A stretch of 64,000 bases of DNA from Niallia sp. NCCP-28 (GTDB lineage Bacteria > Bacillota > Bacilli > Bacillales > Cytobacillaceae), in the NCBI RefSeq assembly GCF_023168165.1, contig NZ_BQYJ01000002.1, forward strand, positions 496,001 to 560,000. The letters run 5' to 3'. The stretch's first letter is position 1, and each line of letters begins with the position of its first letter. The notes under the pieces are model-generated. The model worked only from the letters and a program-made list of their open reading frames with translations, did not search any database and was not told the origin of the DNA. This document shows, piece by piece, positions 1 to 10,688 of the stretch. The position numbers were made by a program, and so were the translations under genes.

Positions 1-1613
1 CTTTCTATTACGTTTGCAAGAAAGTTAGCATCCACATACTCTTTTTTATTCATAATTTTACACATCATTTTAAGTGTTTCCTCTTTTGTCCTAACGGAAT
101 GATCTATGTTAAACAGTTGTTCATCCATCATTGTCTCAAGATTTTTCTTAAATAATTCTTTTTGCTTTGTTTCTTTAATTTCTTTAATCTTATTTGCCAC
201 TTTATTTTTATCGTTGTTTGAGAATAATGGGTTAATCAAAACAAATGGCACTTTTGGCACTAGATTAAGTTGTACTGCTGAAATGATTAAATCGCTGTTT
301 AGAAAGTCTAAATCACTTTCATTTGTTACAACATGCTGAATGAGCAGATCTTCACCGAAATATTGGGTTAACTTTTCCATAAGGTGTACGTTGAAATTAT
401 AATAAAAAGGAAAAAGGATAGAGCAAGCAATTTTAGAATTGGCCTGCTTTTGCATTTCTAGAGCATAGCCTAAATGAAAGGCAATATAGGCTATTTCATC
501 ATCATTAATCGTGTATCCGGTTTCTTCTTTAATGGTATAGGAAACATGAACAGCACAATCATAGATGGATGGGCAGTTTTGCTTTATGGCAACAGTCAGC
601 GGGTTTTTGCTGGAAAATTTATTTTCCAAACGCATAAGCAAATTTTTGAGATGGAGTGTCAAGCGCACGAGAACATCTGCATCTTCAATGACAATATAAT
701 AATTGTTCTGCAGATCTTCAAGTATTCGCTCCACTAAATTTAAGCACCTTAGCCCTGCGACATCTTGCAAATCAGATAGCTGCAGATGCATAAAGTTGAT
801 GCTTGTTCCGCTGCTGGAAATAAGGAAAGCAAGGTCGAGCATTTCTCCTTCCGAGTATTTCACACCAAAGTGAACTTCAAGTCTTTTGGCGATTTCATTT
901 GCGATTTTGTATTCCTTTTCTAAATGGGCTTCTCTATCTATTTGCTGTGTATAAATAAAACTATTTTTCATTCGATCAATGGCAATGGCAATATGAAGGA
1001 TAATATTGGTAAGGGAATAATCATTTGTAAAATAATGATAAGTGGAAAAAACTTCAGCAACCACATCTCGAATATAATCGATATCATGTCCCACAAAAGC
1101 TGCCTTTAATTTATCTATATCTAGAAAATTGCCATTTGTCTCACTATAAAGGATGGAACTCATTAATTTGCGTTTGCTCTTTTCCTGGCCAACAATTTGT
1201 ATAGTGTCTCCGTAAATTTTCAGTTCCAAATTATAGTCGCTCAAACGTTTTTTGACCTTCCGCAAATCGCCTTTTAAGGTGACTTCACTGATAAATAATT
1301 CCTCGCTTAAATCAAAAATACTTACTGGACTATCTGCATTAACCAAGCATTTTAGAAGATATTCAGCTCGTTCTTTTTGTGATTGAGGAATGGCATTATT
1401 CAGGGATGCGAAAAAGAAGTTTAATTTATTTAAGTTCACTTGATACCCCTTATTGGACGAAGCAATCAAACCGAACTCCATTGAATTAATATCAGCAATA
1501 TATGTTTTGACACTTCTTTTGGAAATGCCTAATGCATTGGCAAGTTGGGTCGAGGAAGTCCAGCCATTTTGATTACTTAGATAGCGAAGAATATCTCTGT
1601 ATTTAATATTCAT
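1..1613 (-). CDS. PRD-domain transcriptional activator, LicR/ManR type (partial, 3' end outside window)
   Basis: The reverse strand is open from an ATG at 1613 to the window edge, 537 codons without a stop; an AGGAGAG site lies just upstream. The N-terminus is a helix-turn-helix (QLANALGISKRSVKTYI, about 23-39), followed by a second HTH (about 100-125). Two PTS regulation domains follow, with their histidines in IILHIAIAIDRM, LTLHLKNLLMRL and IAFHLGYALEM. Next come an EIIB-like region with a Cys (KIACSILF) and the start of an EIIA-like domain, where the window ends. This is the LicR/ManR/MtlR activator architecture, controlled by PTS phosphorylation. It is divergent from the lactose/cellobiose-type PTS operon at 1783 and probably activates it. 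Plus-strand ORFs here are shadows. Confidence 0.9.
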   Translation of the reverse strand, partial: MNIKYRDILRYLSNQNGWTSSTQLANALGISKRSVKTYIADINSMEFGLIASSNKGYQVNLNKLNFFFASLNNAIPQSQKERAEYLLKCLVNADSPVSIFDLSEELFISEVTLKGDLRKVKKRLSDYNLELKIYGDTIQIVGQEKSKRKLMSSILYSETNGNFLDIDKLKAAFVGHDIDYIRDVVAEVFSTYHYFTNDYSLTNIILHIAIAIDRMKNSFIYTQQIDREAHLEKEYKIANEIAKRLEVHFGVKYSEGEMLDLAFLISSSGTSINFMHLQLSDLQDVAGLRCLNLVERILEDLQNNYYIVIEDADVLVRLTLHLKNLLMRLENKFSSKNPLTVAIKQNCPSIYDCAVHVSYTIKEETGYTINDDEIAYIAFHLGYALEMQKQANSKIACSILFPFYYNFNVHLMEKLTQYFGEDLLIQHVVTNESDLDFLNSDLIISAVQLNLVPKVPFVLINPLFSNNDKNKVANKIKEIKETKQKELFKKNLETMMDEQLFNIDHSVRTKEETLKMMCKIMNKKEYVDANFLANVIE

Positions 1614-1669
1614 TACTCTCTCCTCATTTCATTGAAATAATGTGATTTGTTATGTATTTGCACTCCCAA

Positions 1670-1706
1670 AATATTCATTTGCACCGCCTAAGTGTAAATG
1701 AATATT
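1670..1706. promoter_or_regulatory. Inverted repeat, probable operator of the divergent PRD activator
   Basis: AATATTCATTTGCAC (1670-1684) and GTGTAAATGAATATT (1692-1706) form 15-base arms with one mismatch and a 7-base spacer. The repeat lies between the divergent PRD regulator and the PTS operon, just upstream of the likely promoter. TTTGCAC is repeated once more at 1657-1663. Role inferred from position and symmetry. Confidence 0.6.
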
Positions 1707-1748
1707 GGAAAGGTGCTACTATTCATATTATATTTTAATTGTAAGAAA

Positions 1749-1762
1749 TGATAGCGTTATCA
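1749..1762 (+). promoter_or_regulatory. cre site (CcpA) of the PTS operon
   Basis: TGATAGCGTTATCA matches the cre consensus TGWAANCGNTNWCA at 13 of 14 positions. It lies 20 bases before the IIB start codon and downstream of a plausible -10 near 1726-1734, a typical position for CcpA repression. Confidence 0.65.
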
Positions 1763-1782
1763 TAAAGGGAGGAGGATTTATT

Positions 1783-2094
1783 ATGAAAAAATTAAACGTA
1801 TTATTAGTATGCGGATCTGGGGCAAGTTCTGGTTTTATGGCGTCAAATATTCGGAAAGCTGCAGCAAATCGTAATCTAGATATTAGCATTAAAGCTAGAG
1901 GGGAAGCCGAAATCGAAAATTATATTGATGAAATCGATGCTTTAATGGTCGGACCTCACTTAGCGTACATTTTAGATGAAATTGAGGAGTATATAGGGGA
2001 TGCTGATGTAAAAGTTTTACTAATGAAGCCGTCATATTATTCCACTCTTGATGGAGAGGCAGCCATAGAGGATTTATTAAAGGAATTCAAATAA
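1783..2094 (+). CDS. PTS lactose/cellobiose-family EIIB
   Basis: This 103-residue protein starts at the ATG at 1783 because a strong GGGAGGAGG site lies 6 bases upstream; an earlier in-frame ATG at 1705 lacks one. The N-terminus MKKLNVLLVCGSGASSGF carries the phosphorylated Cys10 in the P-loop typical of cellobiose/lichenan EIIB. It takes phosphate from EIIA and passes it to sugar entering through EIIC. It is first in a IIB-IIC-IIA-GH1 operon, the same order of PTS parts as B. subtilis licBCA. The sugar cannot be told from sequence, but a beta-linked disaccharide or beta-glucoside is likely. Confidence 0.93.
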   Translation: MKKLNVLLVCGSGASSGFMASNIRKAAANRNLDISIKARGEAEIENYIDEIDALMVGPHLAYILDEIEEYIGDADVKVLLMKPSYYSTLDGEAAIEDLLKEFK

Positions 2095-2118
2095 TTTACG
2101 AATCGAGGTTTGTCATAT

Positions 2119-3348
2119 ATGGAGAAACTGATTGGTTGGCTGGAAAATGACTTCTCACCTAAAATGAACAAAATTAATCATAATGTCTGGGTAGTGACAT
2201 TAAAGGATTCTATTATGCAGCTGCTTCCGTTTATCTTTTTAGGTTCTGTATTCTGTTTGTTGACCATTCCTGGAGATGTATTTCATATTAAAAACTATCC
2301 TAATTTTTGGGCATTATTCGGATGGACAATGGGCATGCTGTCTCTTTTAATTTCTTTTTTGATTCCTTTTAACCTAATGGAAAAGAAACGCTTGCGCAAA
2401 CAGCGCTTTATCGCTGGATGCACCGGTCTTATTACCTTTTTGATTATTATTTCTCCCCAGGTTATTGCAGATAAAGCAATTGGTTTCAGTCATGAATCAC
2501 TTGGTGCAGGAGGCATGTTTGTCGCCATTGTTGCAGGAGTATTTGCCGGATGGATAATGGGGCTGTTTGGAAGGTTCTCTTTCTTTAAAGAAGAGTCGGT
2601 TATTCCGGATTTTGTCCGTGCATGGTTTGATGCCATGCTTCCTATTGCAGTTGTTCTTGTGGCAGCTTGGCTAGTAGTCGATATTGTCGGATTTGATTTA
2701 TATAATACTATTTTGCGAATATTTATGCCATTAGCATCTATTATGGAGTCACCATGGGGTTTTCCATTGATTATGTTTATTACTTGCTTTTTATATACAC
2801 TGGGCATTTCAACATGGGTGCTTACTCCTGTAACAAAACCAGTTTTTTTAGCGGCGATTACTGCTAATGCCACTGCTGGGGCTGCTAACCTTGTAACTTC
2901 GGAAACTATTTTTTCTGCTTATTTGTGGGTTGGCGGGATAGGCTGTACACTGCCCTTAGTAATCATGTTAGCTTTTTCTAAAAATGCCAAACTGAAAGCT
3001 CTTGGGCGAGCAAGCATTACTCCAAGCATTTTCAATATTAATGAACCAGTCGTTTTTGGAGCAATTGCATGGAATCCAATTATGATGCTGCCAATGTGGA
3101 TTATTGGAATTGTATTGCCAATCATTATTTGGATCGGCACAAAAGTAATTCCTTTTGCTCCTATTCCAAAGATTGTTTTTGATTTATGGTATGTGCCTTT
3201 TCCAATTGCAACATGGGTCACAACAGGAACAATAAGTGGAATTATTTTAATGCTGATATGTGTTCTTGTAGCTACTCTTATTTGGTATCCATTTTTTAAA
3301 GTGTATGAGAAACAAGAAATGGAAAATGAATTAAAAGAAACAAAATAA
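2119..3348 (+). CDS. PTS lactose/cellobiose-family EIIC permease
   Basis: A membrane protein of 409 residues with about ten hydrophobic segments, opening with MEKLIGWLENDFSPKMNKI, as usual for the cellobiose/lichenan EIIC family, whose members are about 410-450 residues. It forms the translocation channel and delivers sugar to EIIB for phosphorylation. The conserved FNINEPVVFGAIAWNP segment (about residues 307-322) belongs to the substrate-binding loop. I chose ATG 2119, with GAGGT 9 bases upstream, over TTG 2110, which abuts that site. It lies 24 bases after EIIB. Confidence 0.92.
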   Translation: MEKLIGWLENDFSPKMNKINHNVWVVTLKDSIMQLLPFIFLGSVFCLLTIPGDVFHIKNYPNFWALFGWTMGMLSLLISFLIPFNLMEKKRLRKQRFIAGCTGLITFLIIISPQVIADKAIGFSHESLGAGGMFVAIVAGVFAGWIMGLFGRFSFFKEESVIPDFVRAWFDAMLPIAVVLVAAWLVVDIVGFDLYNTILRIFMPLASIMESPWGFPLIMFITCFLYTLGISTWVLTPVTKPVFLAAITANATAGAANLVTSETIFSAYLWVGGIGCTLPLVIMLAFSKNAKLKALGRASITPSIFNINEPVVFGAIAWNPIMMLPMWIIGIVLPIIIWIGTKVIPFAPIPKIVFDLWYVPFPIATWVTTGTISGIILMLICVLVATLIWYPFFKVYEKQEMENELKETK

Positions 3349-3374
3349 TTATTTTTTTAAGGAGATTAATAAAG

Positions 3375-5163
<1,789 letters not shown>

Positions 5164-5223
5164 GAATAAAAGCAAAAATAATAACAGTAGGCTTCTGGAG
5201 TTTTATAATATACTGAAATATCG

Positions 5224-5260
5224 ATTCCCTCAGGACTGGTCGGCTGGGGGAATTTTTATT
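5224..5260 (+). terminator. Rho-independent terminator of the PTS/GH1 operon
   Basis: ATTCCCTCAG (5224-5233) pairs with CTGGGGGAAT (5244-5253) across a 10-base loop, one G-T pair, followed by TTTTATT. It lies 60 bases after the GH1 stop. The rest of 5261-5442 shows no gene. Confidence 0.75.
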
Positions 5261-5442
5261 GCTTATTGGAAAGTGATTTTGACAAAGAACAACAATCGCG
5301 GTTCTAGCTTAAAGTTATAACAAGAGATAGATTTTATGTATTATCCTATCCTCCTTTTCTCATGTTACATTTATTTTATAGTACATAAACAAAAGAAATG
5401 AAGAGAAAGAAAAAATTAGTTCCAACTATTCTAAAACAGTCT

Positions 5443-5471
5443 TGCTTAGAGAGGAAATATCCTCTAGATAC
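5443..5471 (+). promoter_or_regulatory. Candidate SigA promoter for the MetE-like gene, with a palindrome in the spacer
   Basis: TTGCTT (5443-5448), 17 bases, then TAGATA (5466-5471). The spacer holds the perfect palindrome AGAGGA-AATA-TCCTCT (5451-5466), a possible operator. I looked for SAM (S-box) riboswitch hallmarks, because relatives of the gene are S-box controlled in B. subtilis, and did not find them. Confidence 0.4.
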
Positions 5472-5521
5472 CTTGATTATGGACCTTTGACATAAAAAAC
5501 ATAATGAAAGAAGGAATTCAA

Positions 5522-6625
5522 ATGACTAAAACAATTATTAAAGCACCATTTAGGGCAGATCATGTAGGAAGCTTGCTTCGCCCTCAATCGATTCACGATG
5601 CAAGAAAACAATTCGCAGAAGGTGCTATTACAGCTGAACAGCTGCGTGCTATAGAGACAGAGGAAATCAAAAGAATCGTAGACAAACAAATTGAAGTTGG
5701 CCTGCAAGCGGTAACGGACGGGGAATTCCGCCGCAGATTTTGGCATACGGATTTTATGGAGCATTTAAACGGTGTGGAAGGTTATGTTCCTGAGCATGGA
5801 TATAAATTTAAAGGTGTAGAAACCGAGGCTTACGATGTGCGTGTGACTGGCAAGGTATCCTTTAATCCAGATCATCCTCATCTGAAAGATTTTATTGAAT
5901 TTAAAGAAATTGTCGGTGATCGTGCTGTTGCAAAAATGACTATTCCTAGTCCGAATCAATTTTTTAATGCTGGCATTCGCAATGAAGAAACGTATCCAAC
6001 TGTTGAAGAGTTCGCTAAAGATATTATCCAAGCTTATCGTGATGCCATCCAAGCATTTTATCAGGCTGGCTGCCGCTATTTGCAGTTGGATGATGTATAT
6101 ATTGCAGGACTTTGTGCACCAGAGCTTCCATTTGCGAAAAGTGACTTAGAAAGAGAAAATTTAATTGATCTTGCTTTGCATGTTGTAAATGGGGTGCTTG
6201 AAGGCAAACCTGAAGACTTAGTGGTGACAACTCATCTTTGCCGCGGAAACTATCAATCAGCTTGGGCCTTCGAGGGTCCATATAATCGAATCGCTCCCAG
6301 CTTTTTTGCGAAAGAAAAAGTAGACGGCTTCTTCTTAGAGTATGATGATGATCGTTCTGGCGATTTCAAACCGTTAGAATATGTTCCAACTGATGGAACG
6401 CAAGTGATTTTAGGAGTTTTCACTTCTAAAAAGGGCGAACTAGAAGATAAAGAAGCAATTAAAGCTCGTGTGCAAGAAGCATCTAAATATGTTCCTCTTG
6501 AACAGCTTTGCATCAGCCCGCAATGTGGATTTGCTTCCACACACCATGGCAATAAATTAACAGAAGAACAGCAATGGGCAAAATTAAAATTTATTGTGGA
6601 TGTGGCACAGGAAATTTGGGGATAA
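5522..6625 (+). CDS. MetE-like (YxjG/YxjH-type) methionine synthase family protein
   Basis: A 367-residue protein of the cobalamin-independent methionine synthase C-terminal domain family, resembling B. subtilis YxjG/YxjH. The zinc and homocysteine site is visible: His238 and Cys240 in TTHLCRGNYQ, Glu273 in FFLEYDD and Cys335 in SPQCGFAS. QLDDVY (188-193) and TDGEFRR (65-71) are further family motifs. Single-domain members make methionine from homocysteine with a methyl donor other than, or in addition to, methyl-tetrahydrofolate; the donor here is unknown. ATG 5522 follows AGAAGGAA, whereas the upstream ATG 5504 has no site. It stands alone with its own terminator. Confidence 0.88.
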   Translation: MTKTIIKAPFRADHVGSLLRPQSIHDARKQFAEGAITAEQLRAIETEEIKRIVDKQIEVGLQAVTDGEFRRRFWHTDFMEHLNGVEGYVPEHGYKFKGVETEAYDVRVTGKVSFNPDHPHLKDFIEFKEIVGDRAVAKMTIPSPNQFFNAGIRNEETYPTVEEFAKDIIQAYRDAIQAFYQAGCRYLQLDDVYIAGLCAPELPFAKSDLERENLIDLALHVVNGVLEGKPEDLVVTTHLCRGNYQSAWAFEGPYNRIAPSFFAKEKVDGFFLEYDDDRSGDFKPLEYVPTDGTQVILGVFTSKKGELEDKEAIKARVQEASKYVPLEQLCISPQCGFASTHHGNKLTEEQQWAKLKFIVDVAQEIWG

Positions 6626-6654
6626 AGAATGAAACTATAGTTAAATAATTGTTA

Positions 6655-6698
6655 CTAAAAACCCCCGGCATGTATAAAAGAATGTCGAGGGTTTTTAG
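6655..6698. terminator. Terminator after the MetE-like gene
   Basis: A 17-base stem (6655-6671 with 6682-6698, two mismatches) around GTATAAAAGA, ending in GGGTTTTTAG. The symmetrical A and T tracts mean it could act in both directions. From 6699 to 7100 I see no gene. Confidence 0.8.
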
Positions 6699-7109
6699 CA
6701 TGATTCCGAAGGCAGCAAGTCGCTAATCATCCCTATGTTATTTTGTCCAGTACTCGGCAAGTGGGCCTAATTGTTGTAAAAATACTATCAGCTAAACAGT
6801 AGTGATTTTTTATGGATTTTGATTAGAGGAAATAAATTAACATGTAATCGTCCTGAAACATATAACTTAGACAGGTTGAATGAACATTTTTTCATCTCCC
6901 GTAAGCTTACACTATTTATAATAGTCAGCAGCAATTGATAGAATAAGTGGTTTTAGTTCGGGGGAATTTATCATGTAAGGATTTCCACGATTGATTGGCA
7001 ATGAATCTATGAATTTTAAAGAGTAAAGAATAAACATTCCGAAATAATTAAATTAGATGTCAAAAAAAAAAGAAAAGTGAAAAAATAGGAATTGCATTGT
7101 TAATAAAAA

Positions 7110-7125
7110 TGATGTACGATAATCA
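7110..7125. promoter_or_regulatory. LacI-family operator, copy 1 (upstream of the regulator)
   Basis: TGATGTACGATAATCA has half-sites TGAT/ATCA and a central CG, the shape of LacI-family operators. A surrounding 21-base stretch (7106-7126) is repeated exactly at 8237-8257, just downstream of the regulator and before its operon. This suggests autoregulation plus control of the catabolic operon. Confidence 0.7.
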
Positions 7126-7182
7126 TATAGAAAAAATTCTTTGTTTTCTAAAAAATAAAAATCATTAACAGAAGGTGTAAAT

Positions 7183-8217
7183 TTGAAATCTCAACAAAGA
7201 ATTACTGCGAAGACTATAGCAGAACAATTAGGTTTATCAATAGCAACTGTAGATAGAGTGTTAAATAATCGCGGCAATGTAAAAGAGGAAACTCGCCGCA
7301 AAGTTTTAGATAAAGCGAAAGAGCTTGGGTACACTCCTAATAAGTTAGCTCGTTTTTTATCAAGAAAAAAAGAATATAAAATTGCAGTTATCTACGGCAA
7401 GGTACCTGAATATTTTTGGGCGCAAATTGAAATAGGCATTAAAAAGGCATACAATGAATTAGCTGATTTTGGGCTGGAATTGGAAATCTATCGCTATCCA
7501 TCCGAGGATTCTTCAGCAAATGCTGAATTTGTCAAACATATTGTAGAGGCAAAGGAAGTTGCAGCAATTGCATTGGCTGCAGGAGATGAAGCGTATGTCC
7601 ATGCAATTGATTATGGCATTGACAATGGCATTCCTATTTTTACTTTTAATAATGACTCTCCTGAGAGTAAAAGATTAAATTATATAGGGTCTGATTACCG
7701 AAATTCGGGAAGATTGGCTGCAGAATTATTATGTAAATTTATAGGGATGACCGGGAAAATTGCTTTGATATTAGATACTGAATTTGTGTATCAATCAAGA
7801 GAAAAGGTTGCTGGATTCCGGGAAGTATTAAAGGCGTACCCTAATGTAGAAATGATTGGTCCATTAAAGATAGAGCCTTCAAATCCCCTTGCTTCTCTTG
7901 AAAAGCTAACGGAAACTATTTCTTCTGTTTCTGGAATTTATGTGGCGAATGCTCAGCTTACCAATACTGCAAAACATTTAGAAGAGCATTTAAAACAAAA
8001 TTTGGTATTGATAGGTCATGATATGAATGAAGAAATATATGAATATCTGAATAAAGGAATCATAACAGCAACTATAAGCCAGGATCCTATAAATCAAGGA
8101 TATCTGACTATTTATAAGCTATTTGAATATATAACGGAAGCAAATAATGTAAAAAATGAAGAAGTAATTACAAAATTAGAGGTTGTAATGAAAGAAAATG
8201 CCAAGTTCTATATTTAG
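7183..8217 (+). CDS. LacI-family transcriptional regulator
   Basis: A 344-residue LacI/GalR regulator. Residues 8-60 hold the HTH and hinge helix (TAKTIAEQLGLSIATVDRVLNN). The rest is a periplasmic-binding-protein-like effector domain of the ribose/inositol-binding type (IGSDYRNSGRLAAELL, IALILDTEF). It starts at TTG 7183 with GAAGGTG 5 bases upstream. Identical palindromes with a central CG flank it at 7110-7125 and 8241-8256. It is therefore very likely the local repressor of the operon at 8383-14645, relieved by a sugar or inositol-like ligand. Effector unknown. Confidence 0.9.
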   Translation: MKSQQRITAKTIAEQLGLSIATVDRVLNNRGNVKEETRRKVLDKAKELGYTPNKLARFLSRKKEYKIAVIYGKVPEYFWAQIEIGIKKAYNELADFGLELEIYRYPSEDSSANAEFVKHIVEAKEVAAIALAAGDEAYVHAIDYGIDNGIPIFTFNNDSPESKRLNYIGSDYRNSGRLAAELLCKFIGMTGKIALILDTEFVYQSREKVAGFREVLKAYPNVEMIGPLKIEPSNPLASLEKLTETISSVSGIYVANAQLTNTAKHLEEHLKQNLVLIGHDMNEEIYEYLNKGIITATISQDPINQGYLTIYKLFEYITEANNVKNEEVITKLEVVMKENAKFYI

Positions 8218-8240
8218 AACTTGTTATTATTGGCATAAAA

Positions 8241-8256
8241 TGATGTACGATAATCA
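8241..8256. promoter_or_regulatory. LacI-family operator, copy 2 (upstream of the catabolic operon)
   Basis: Exact second copy of TGATGTACGATAATCA, 24 bases after the LacI gene and 127 bases before the next start codon. The two copies lie 1131 bases apart, a distance that would also permit looping. Confidence 0.7.
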
Positions 8257-8334
8257 TTTTAGTTTTTTTAAAGAGGAAGATTATTTAAGGAGGTGAATGG
8301 AAAAAGGAGATATAAAATTTTTTATCAGATAAAA

Positions 8335-8348
8335 TGAAAGCGTTTTAA
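8335..8348 (+). promoter_or_regulatory. cre-like site (CcpA)
   Basis: TGAAAGCGTTTTAA matches TGWAANCGNTNWCA at 13 of 14 positions, 35 bases before the first gene of the operon. An almost identical site precedes the isomerase operon at 46232. Confidence 0.55.
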
Positions 8349-8382
8349 ATTGAAAGAGTCAATTCATGAAAGGAAGTGTCCT

Positions 8383-9390
8383 ATGAATAAGTTGCGTGTG
8401 ATTCAAGTTGGAGCAGGAGGTTTTGGCCAGTCATGGCTACAGCTACTAAACAATTATAACGATGTTGAGCTGGCTGCGATTGTAGATGTAATGGAAGAGA
8501 ATTTGGCTAAAGCAAAATTGATTACTGATTTACCTAGTAATAGGTTGTTTTCTGATCCAATAGATGCTTTTCAAAAAGTAGAAGCAGATTTTGTTCTAAT
8601 TGTGACACCACCACAAACACATAAGAATCTTGCAATGGAAGCAACTAAAAATGGACTTCATGTCATGATGGAGAAACCTCTTACCCATACATATAAAGAG
8701 GCTGCCGAATTGCTGGCATTTACTCAAAATTATCCTAATAGTGTCATGATCAGCCAGAATTATCGCTGGAATAAACCAATACAAACAGTAAAGAGCTTGT
8801 TAGAGAAAAATGTAATTGGGGATGTGGAGTTTGTAAATTATTCTTTCCATAGAGCAACTAATTTTGGCGGTTGGAGAGATGAATATGAAAATATTCTATT
8901 AGAAGATATGTCCATTCATCATTTTGATATTATGAGATATTTACTAAATAAAAATCCACTAGAAGTATACGCAAAGAGCTACAGGCCTTCTTGGAGCTGG
9001 TTTAAAGGGAATTGTAATGCCCATGTTTCTATCACCTTTGAAGATAATATTTTTGTAAGCTACGCTGGAAGCTGGGTGGCAAAAGGAAAGGAAACCCCTT
9101 GGAATGGAGAATTCCGGCTAGTAGGAGAAAAGGGAGCAATTGAATTAATCGATGATGAAGTATACTTATATGATTCTGGTAATATAGCAAAAAAAATTCC
9201 ATATGTGGAGCTTCCATATGATGATCGAACTCTTTCCCTTGATCATTTTGTAAAATCCCTTAAAAATGGCACAAAGCCGATTACATCAATAGAAGATAAT
9301 TTTAAAAGTTTTGAATTGACATGTGCAACAATTGAATCGGCTCAATCAAATCGAGTAGTAAGCATTCCATTTTCATTAGTTGAAAATTAA
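8383..9390 (+). CDS. Gfo/Idh/MocA-family oxidoreductase (A)
   Basis: A 335-residue NAD(P)-dependent dehydrogenase. The Rossmann glycine motif is VGAGGFGQSW (9-18), the EKP lysine motif is MMEKPLTHT, and the catalytic Asp/His region is EDMSIHHFDIMRYLL. The family oxidises sugar, inositol or glycoside hydroxyls, often at C3, or reduces the ketones. ATG 8383 follows AAGGAAG; the in-frame TTG at 8350 has no site. It is the first gene of an operon with an ABC importer, a TIM-barrel isomerase and a second dehydrogenase, so it probably acts on the imported compound inside the cell. Substrate unknown. Confidence 0.88.
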   Translation: MNKLRVIQVGAGGFGQSWLQLLNNYNDVELAAIVDVMEENLAKAKLITDLPSNRLFSDPIDAFQKVEADFVLIVTPPQTHKNLAMEATKNGLHVMMEKPLTHTYKEAAELLAFTQNYPNSVMISQNYRWNKPIQTVKSLLEKNVIGDVEFVNYSFHRATNFGGWRDEYENILLEDMSIHHFDIMRYLLNKNPLEVYAKSYRPSWSWFKGNCNAHVSITFEDNIFVSYAGSWVAKGKETPWNGEFRLVGEKGAIELIDDEVYLYDSGNIAKKIPYVELPYDDRTLSLDHFVKSLKNGTKPITSIEDNFKSFELTCATIESAQSNRVVSIPFSLVEN

Positions 9391-9417
9391 AATACTCATT
9401 TTATGGAGGCTATTGTG

Positions 9418-10650
9418 ATGAAGAAAAAGCTGTCGATGATTATTACTATTATAGCAATGTTAATGTTGGTAACTGCTTGTGGAAATAAGAGTGCAAGCAG
9501 TGATGGAAAAGTGACATTAACATGGTGGGATGCTTATACAGATACAGATGGAACAGTAATTTCTATTAAAAATGCCATAAAAAAATATGAAGAAGCTCAT
9601 CCAAATATTAAGATTGAACGAGTAGAGGTTCCCTTTGCAGAGTTAAAAAAGAAGCTATTATTAGGTGCAGCGGGTGGGGAACTTCCTGATATTGTAATCA
9701 TTGATAATCCTGATCATCAAGCAATGGCTGCAGCTGGTGTATTAGCAGATATAACAGATAATGTAAAAGAGTGGGGAGAATCAGATTCTTATTTTGAAGG
9801 ACCATGGTCTTCTACCATCTATAAAGGGAAAAATTATGGTGTGCCGTTAGGAAGCAATAATTTAGCTTTATTTTATAATAAAGAGCTATTAGACAAAGCA
9901 GGCATAAAACCACCGACAAATTGGAATGAGTTAACAGCAGCTGCTGAAAAGCTGACAGATAAAAGTAAAGGCATTTACGGTATGTCTGTATCGGCAATTA
10001 AAAGTGAAGAGGGAACATTTCAATTTTTACCATTTGTTTGGCAAGCTGGCTCTGATTTAAATAATTTCAATAGTGAAGGTACAGTAAAAGCAATTACATT
10101 ATGGAAAAACTTAATTGATAATGGTTACATGCCGAAAGATATATTAACACAGAATCAGCAAGATATCGCTTTGCAATTTATTAATGGAAAAACAGCTATG
10201 ATGGTAAATGGTACATGGCAGACAAGTAATTTGCAGCAAAAAGCAAATTTTGATTGGGATATTGTCCAATTACCTGAAGATAAAAAAGGCGGTACTATTT
10301 TAGGCGGAGAAAACTTTGCTGTTACAAGCACATCTGAACATAAAGATGAAGCATGGGATGTTTTAGAATTTATTCAACAAAAGGATGTTTTAAAAGAACT
10401 TGTTAAAGAAAAAGGCTATATCCCGGCTAGAAAAGATTTGGTCGAAGATGACTACTGGCAAAATGATAAGCTGCTAAAACCATTTGCAGACAGTATGCAG
10501 GTTGCAAAAGCAAGAGCATATGGTTCAAAGTATCCAAGCATTTCAGATGAAATTCAGAATATGATTCAAGGAGTATTAACAGGAGAATCAACTCCAGAAG
10601 AGGCTGTTAAACAAACTGCAGAGAAAATTAAACCGTATTTATCAGAGTAA
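9418..10650 (+). CDS. ABC sugar-binding lipoprotein (CUT1 type)
   Basis: A 410-residue extracellular solute-binding protein of family 1. A signal peptide (MKKKLSMIITIIAMLMLV) ends in the lipobox VTAC, so Cys is lipidated and the protein is tethered outside the membrane. Typical motifs follow: VTLTWWDAYTD, PDIVIIDNPDHQAMAAAGVL, YGVPLGSNNLALFYNKELL. It delivers sugar to the permeases encoded next. ATG 9418 has GGAGG 8 bases upstream. No ATPase gene accompanies the system, which is usual for CUT1 importers that share an MsmX-like ATPase. Confidence 0.92.
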   Translation: MKKKLSMIITIIAMLMLVTACGNKSASSDGKVTLTWWDAYTDTDGTVISIKNAIKKYEEAHPNIKIERVEVPFAELKKKLLLGAAGGELPDIVIIDNPDHQAMAAAGVLADITDNVKEWGESDSYFEGPWSSTIYKGKNYGVPLGSNNLALFYNKELLDKAGIKPPTNWNELTAAAEKLTDKSKGIYGMSVSAIKSEEGTFQFLPFVWQAGSDLNNFNSEGTVKAITLWKNLIDNGYMPKDILTQNQQDIALQFINGKTAMMVNGTWQTSNLQQKANFDWDIVQLPEDKKGGTILGGENFAVTSTSEHKDEAWDVLEFIQQKDVLKELVKEKGYIPARKDLVEDDYWQNDKLLKPFADSMQVAKARAYGSKYPSISDEIQNMIQGVLTGESTPEEAVKQTAEKIKPYLSE

Positions 10651-10688
10651 TATTTACACCATTTTTGCAAACTGGAGGTGGAATTCTA

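Noticed and set aside
106-1109. Three plus-strand ORFs (77, 87 and 61 codons)
   Set aside because: They lie antisense to a continuous 537-codon PRD regulator frame with recognisable domains, and have no ribosome binding sites.
5321-5503. Possible S-box or T-box riboswitch before the MetE-like gene
   Set aside because: The conserved S-box GGTGGAGGGA-like block and the T-box TGGNACCGCG were looked for and not found; only a short palindrome is present.
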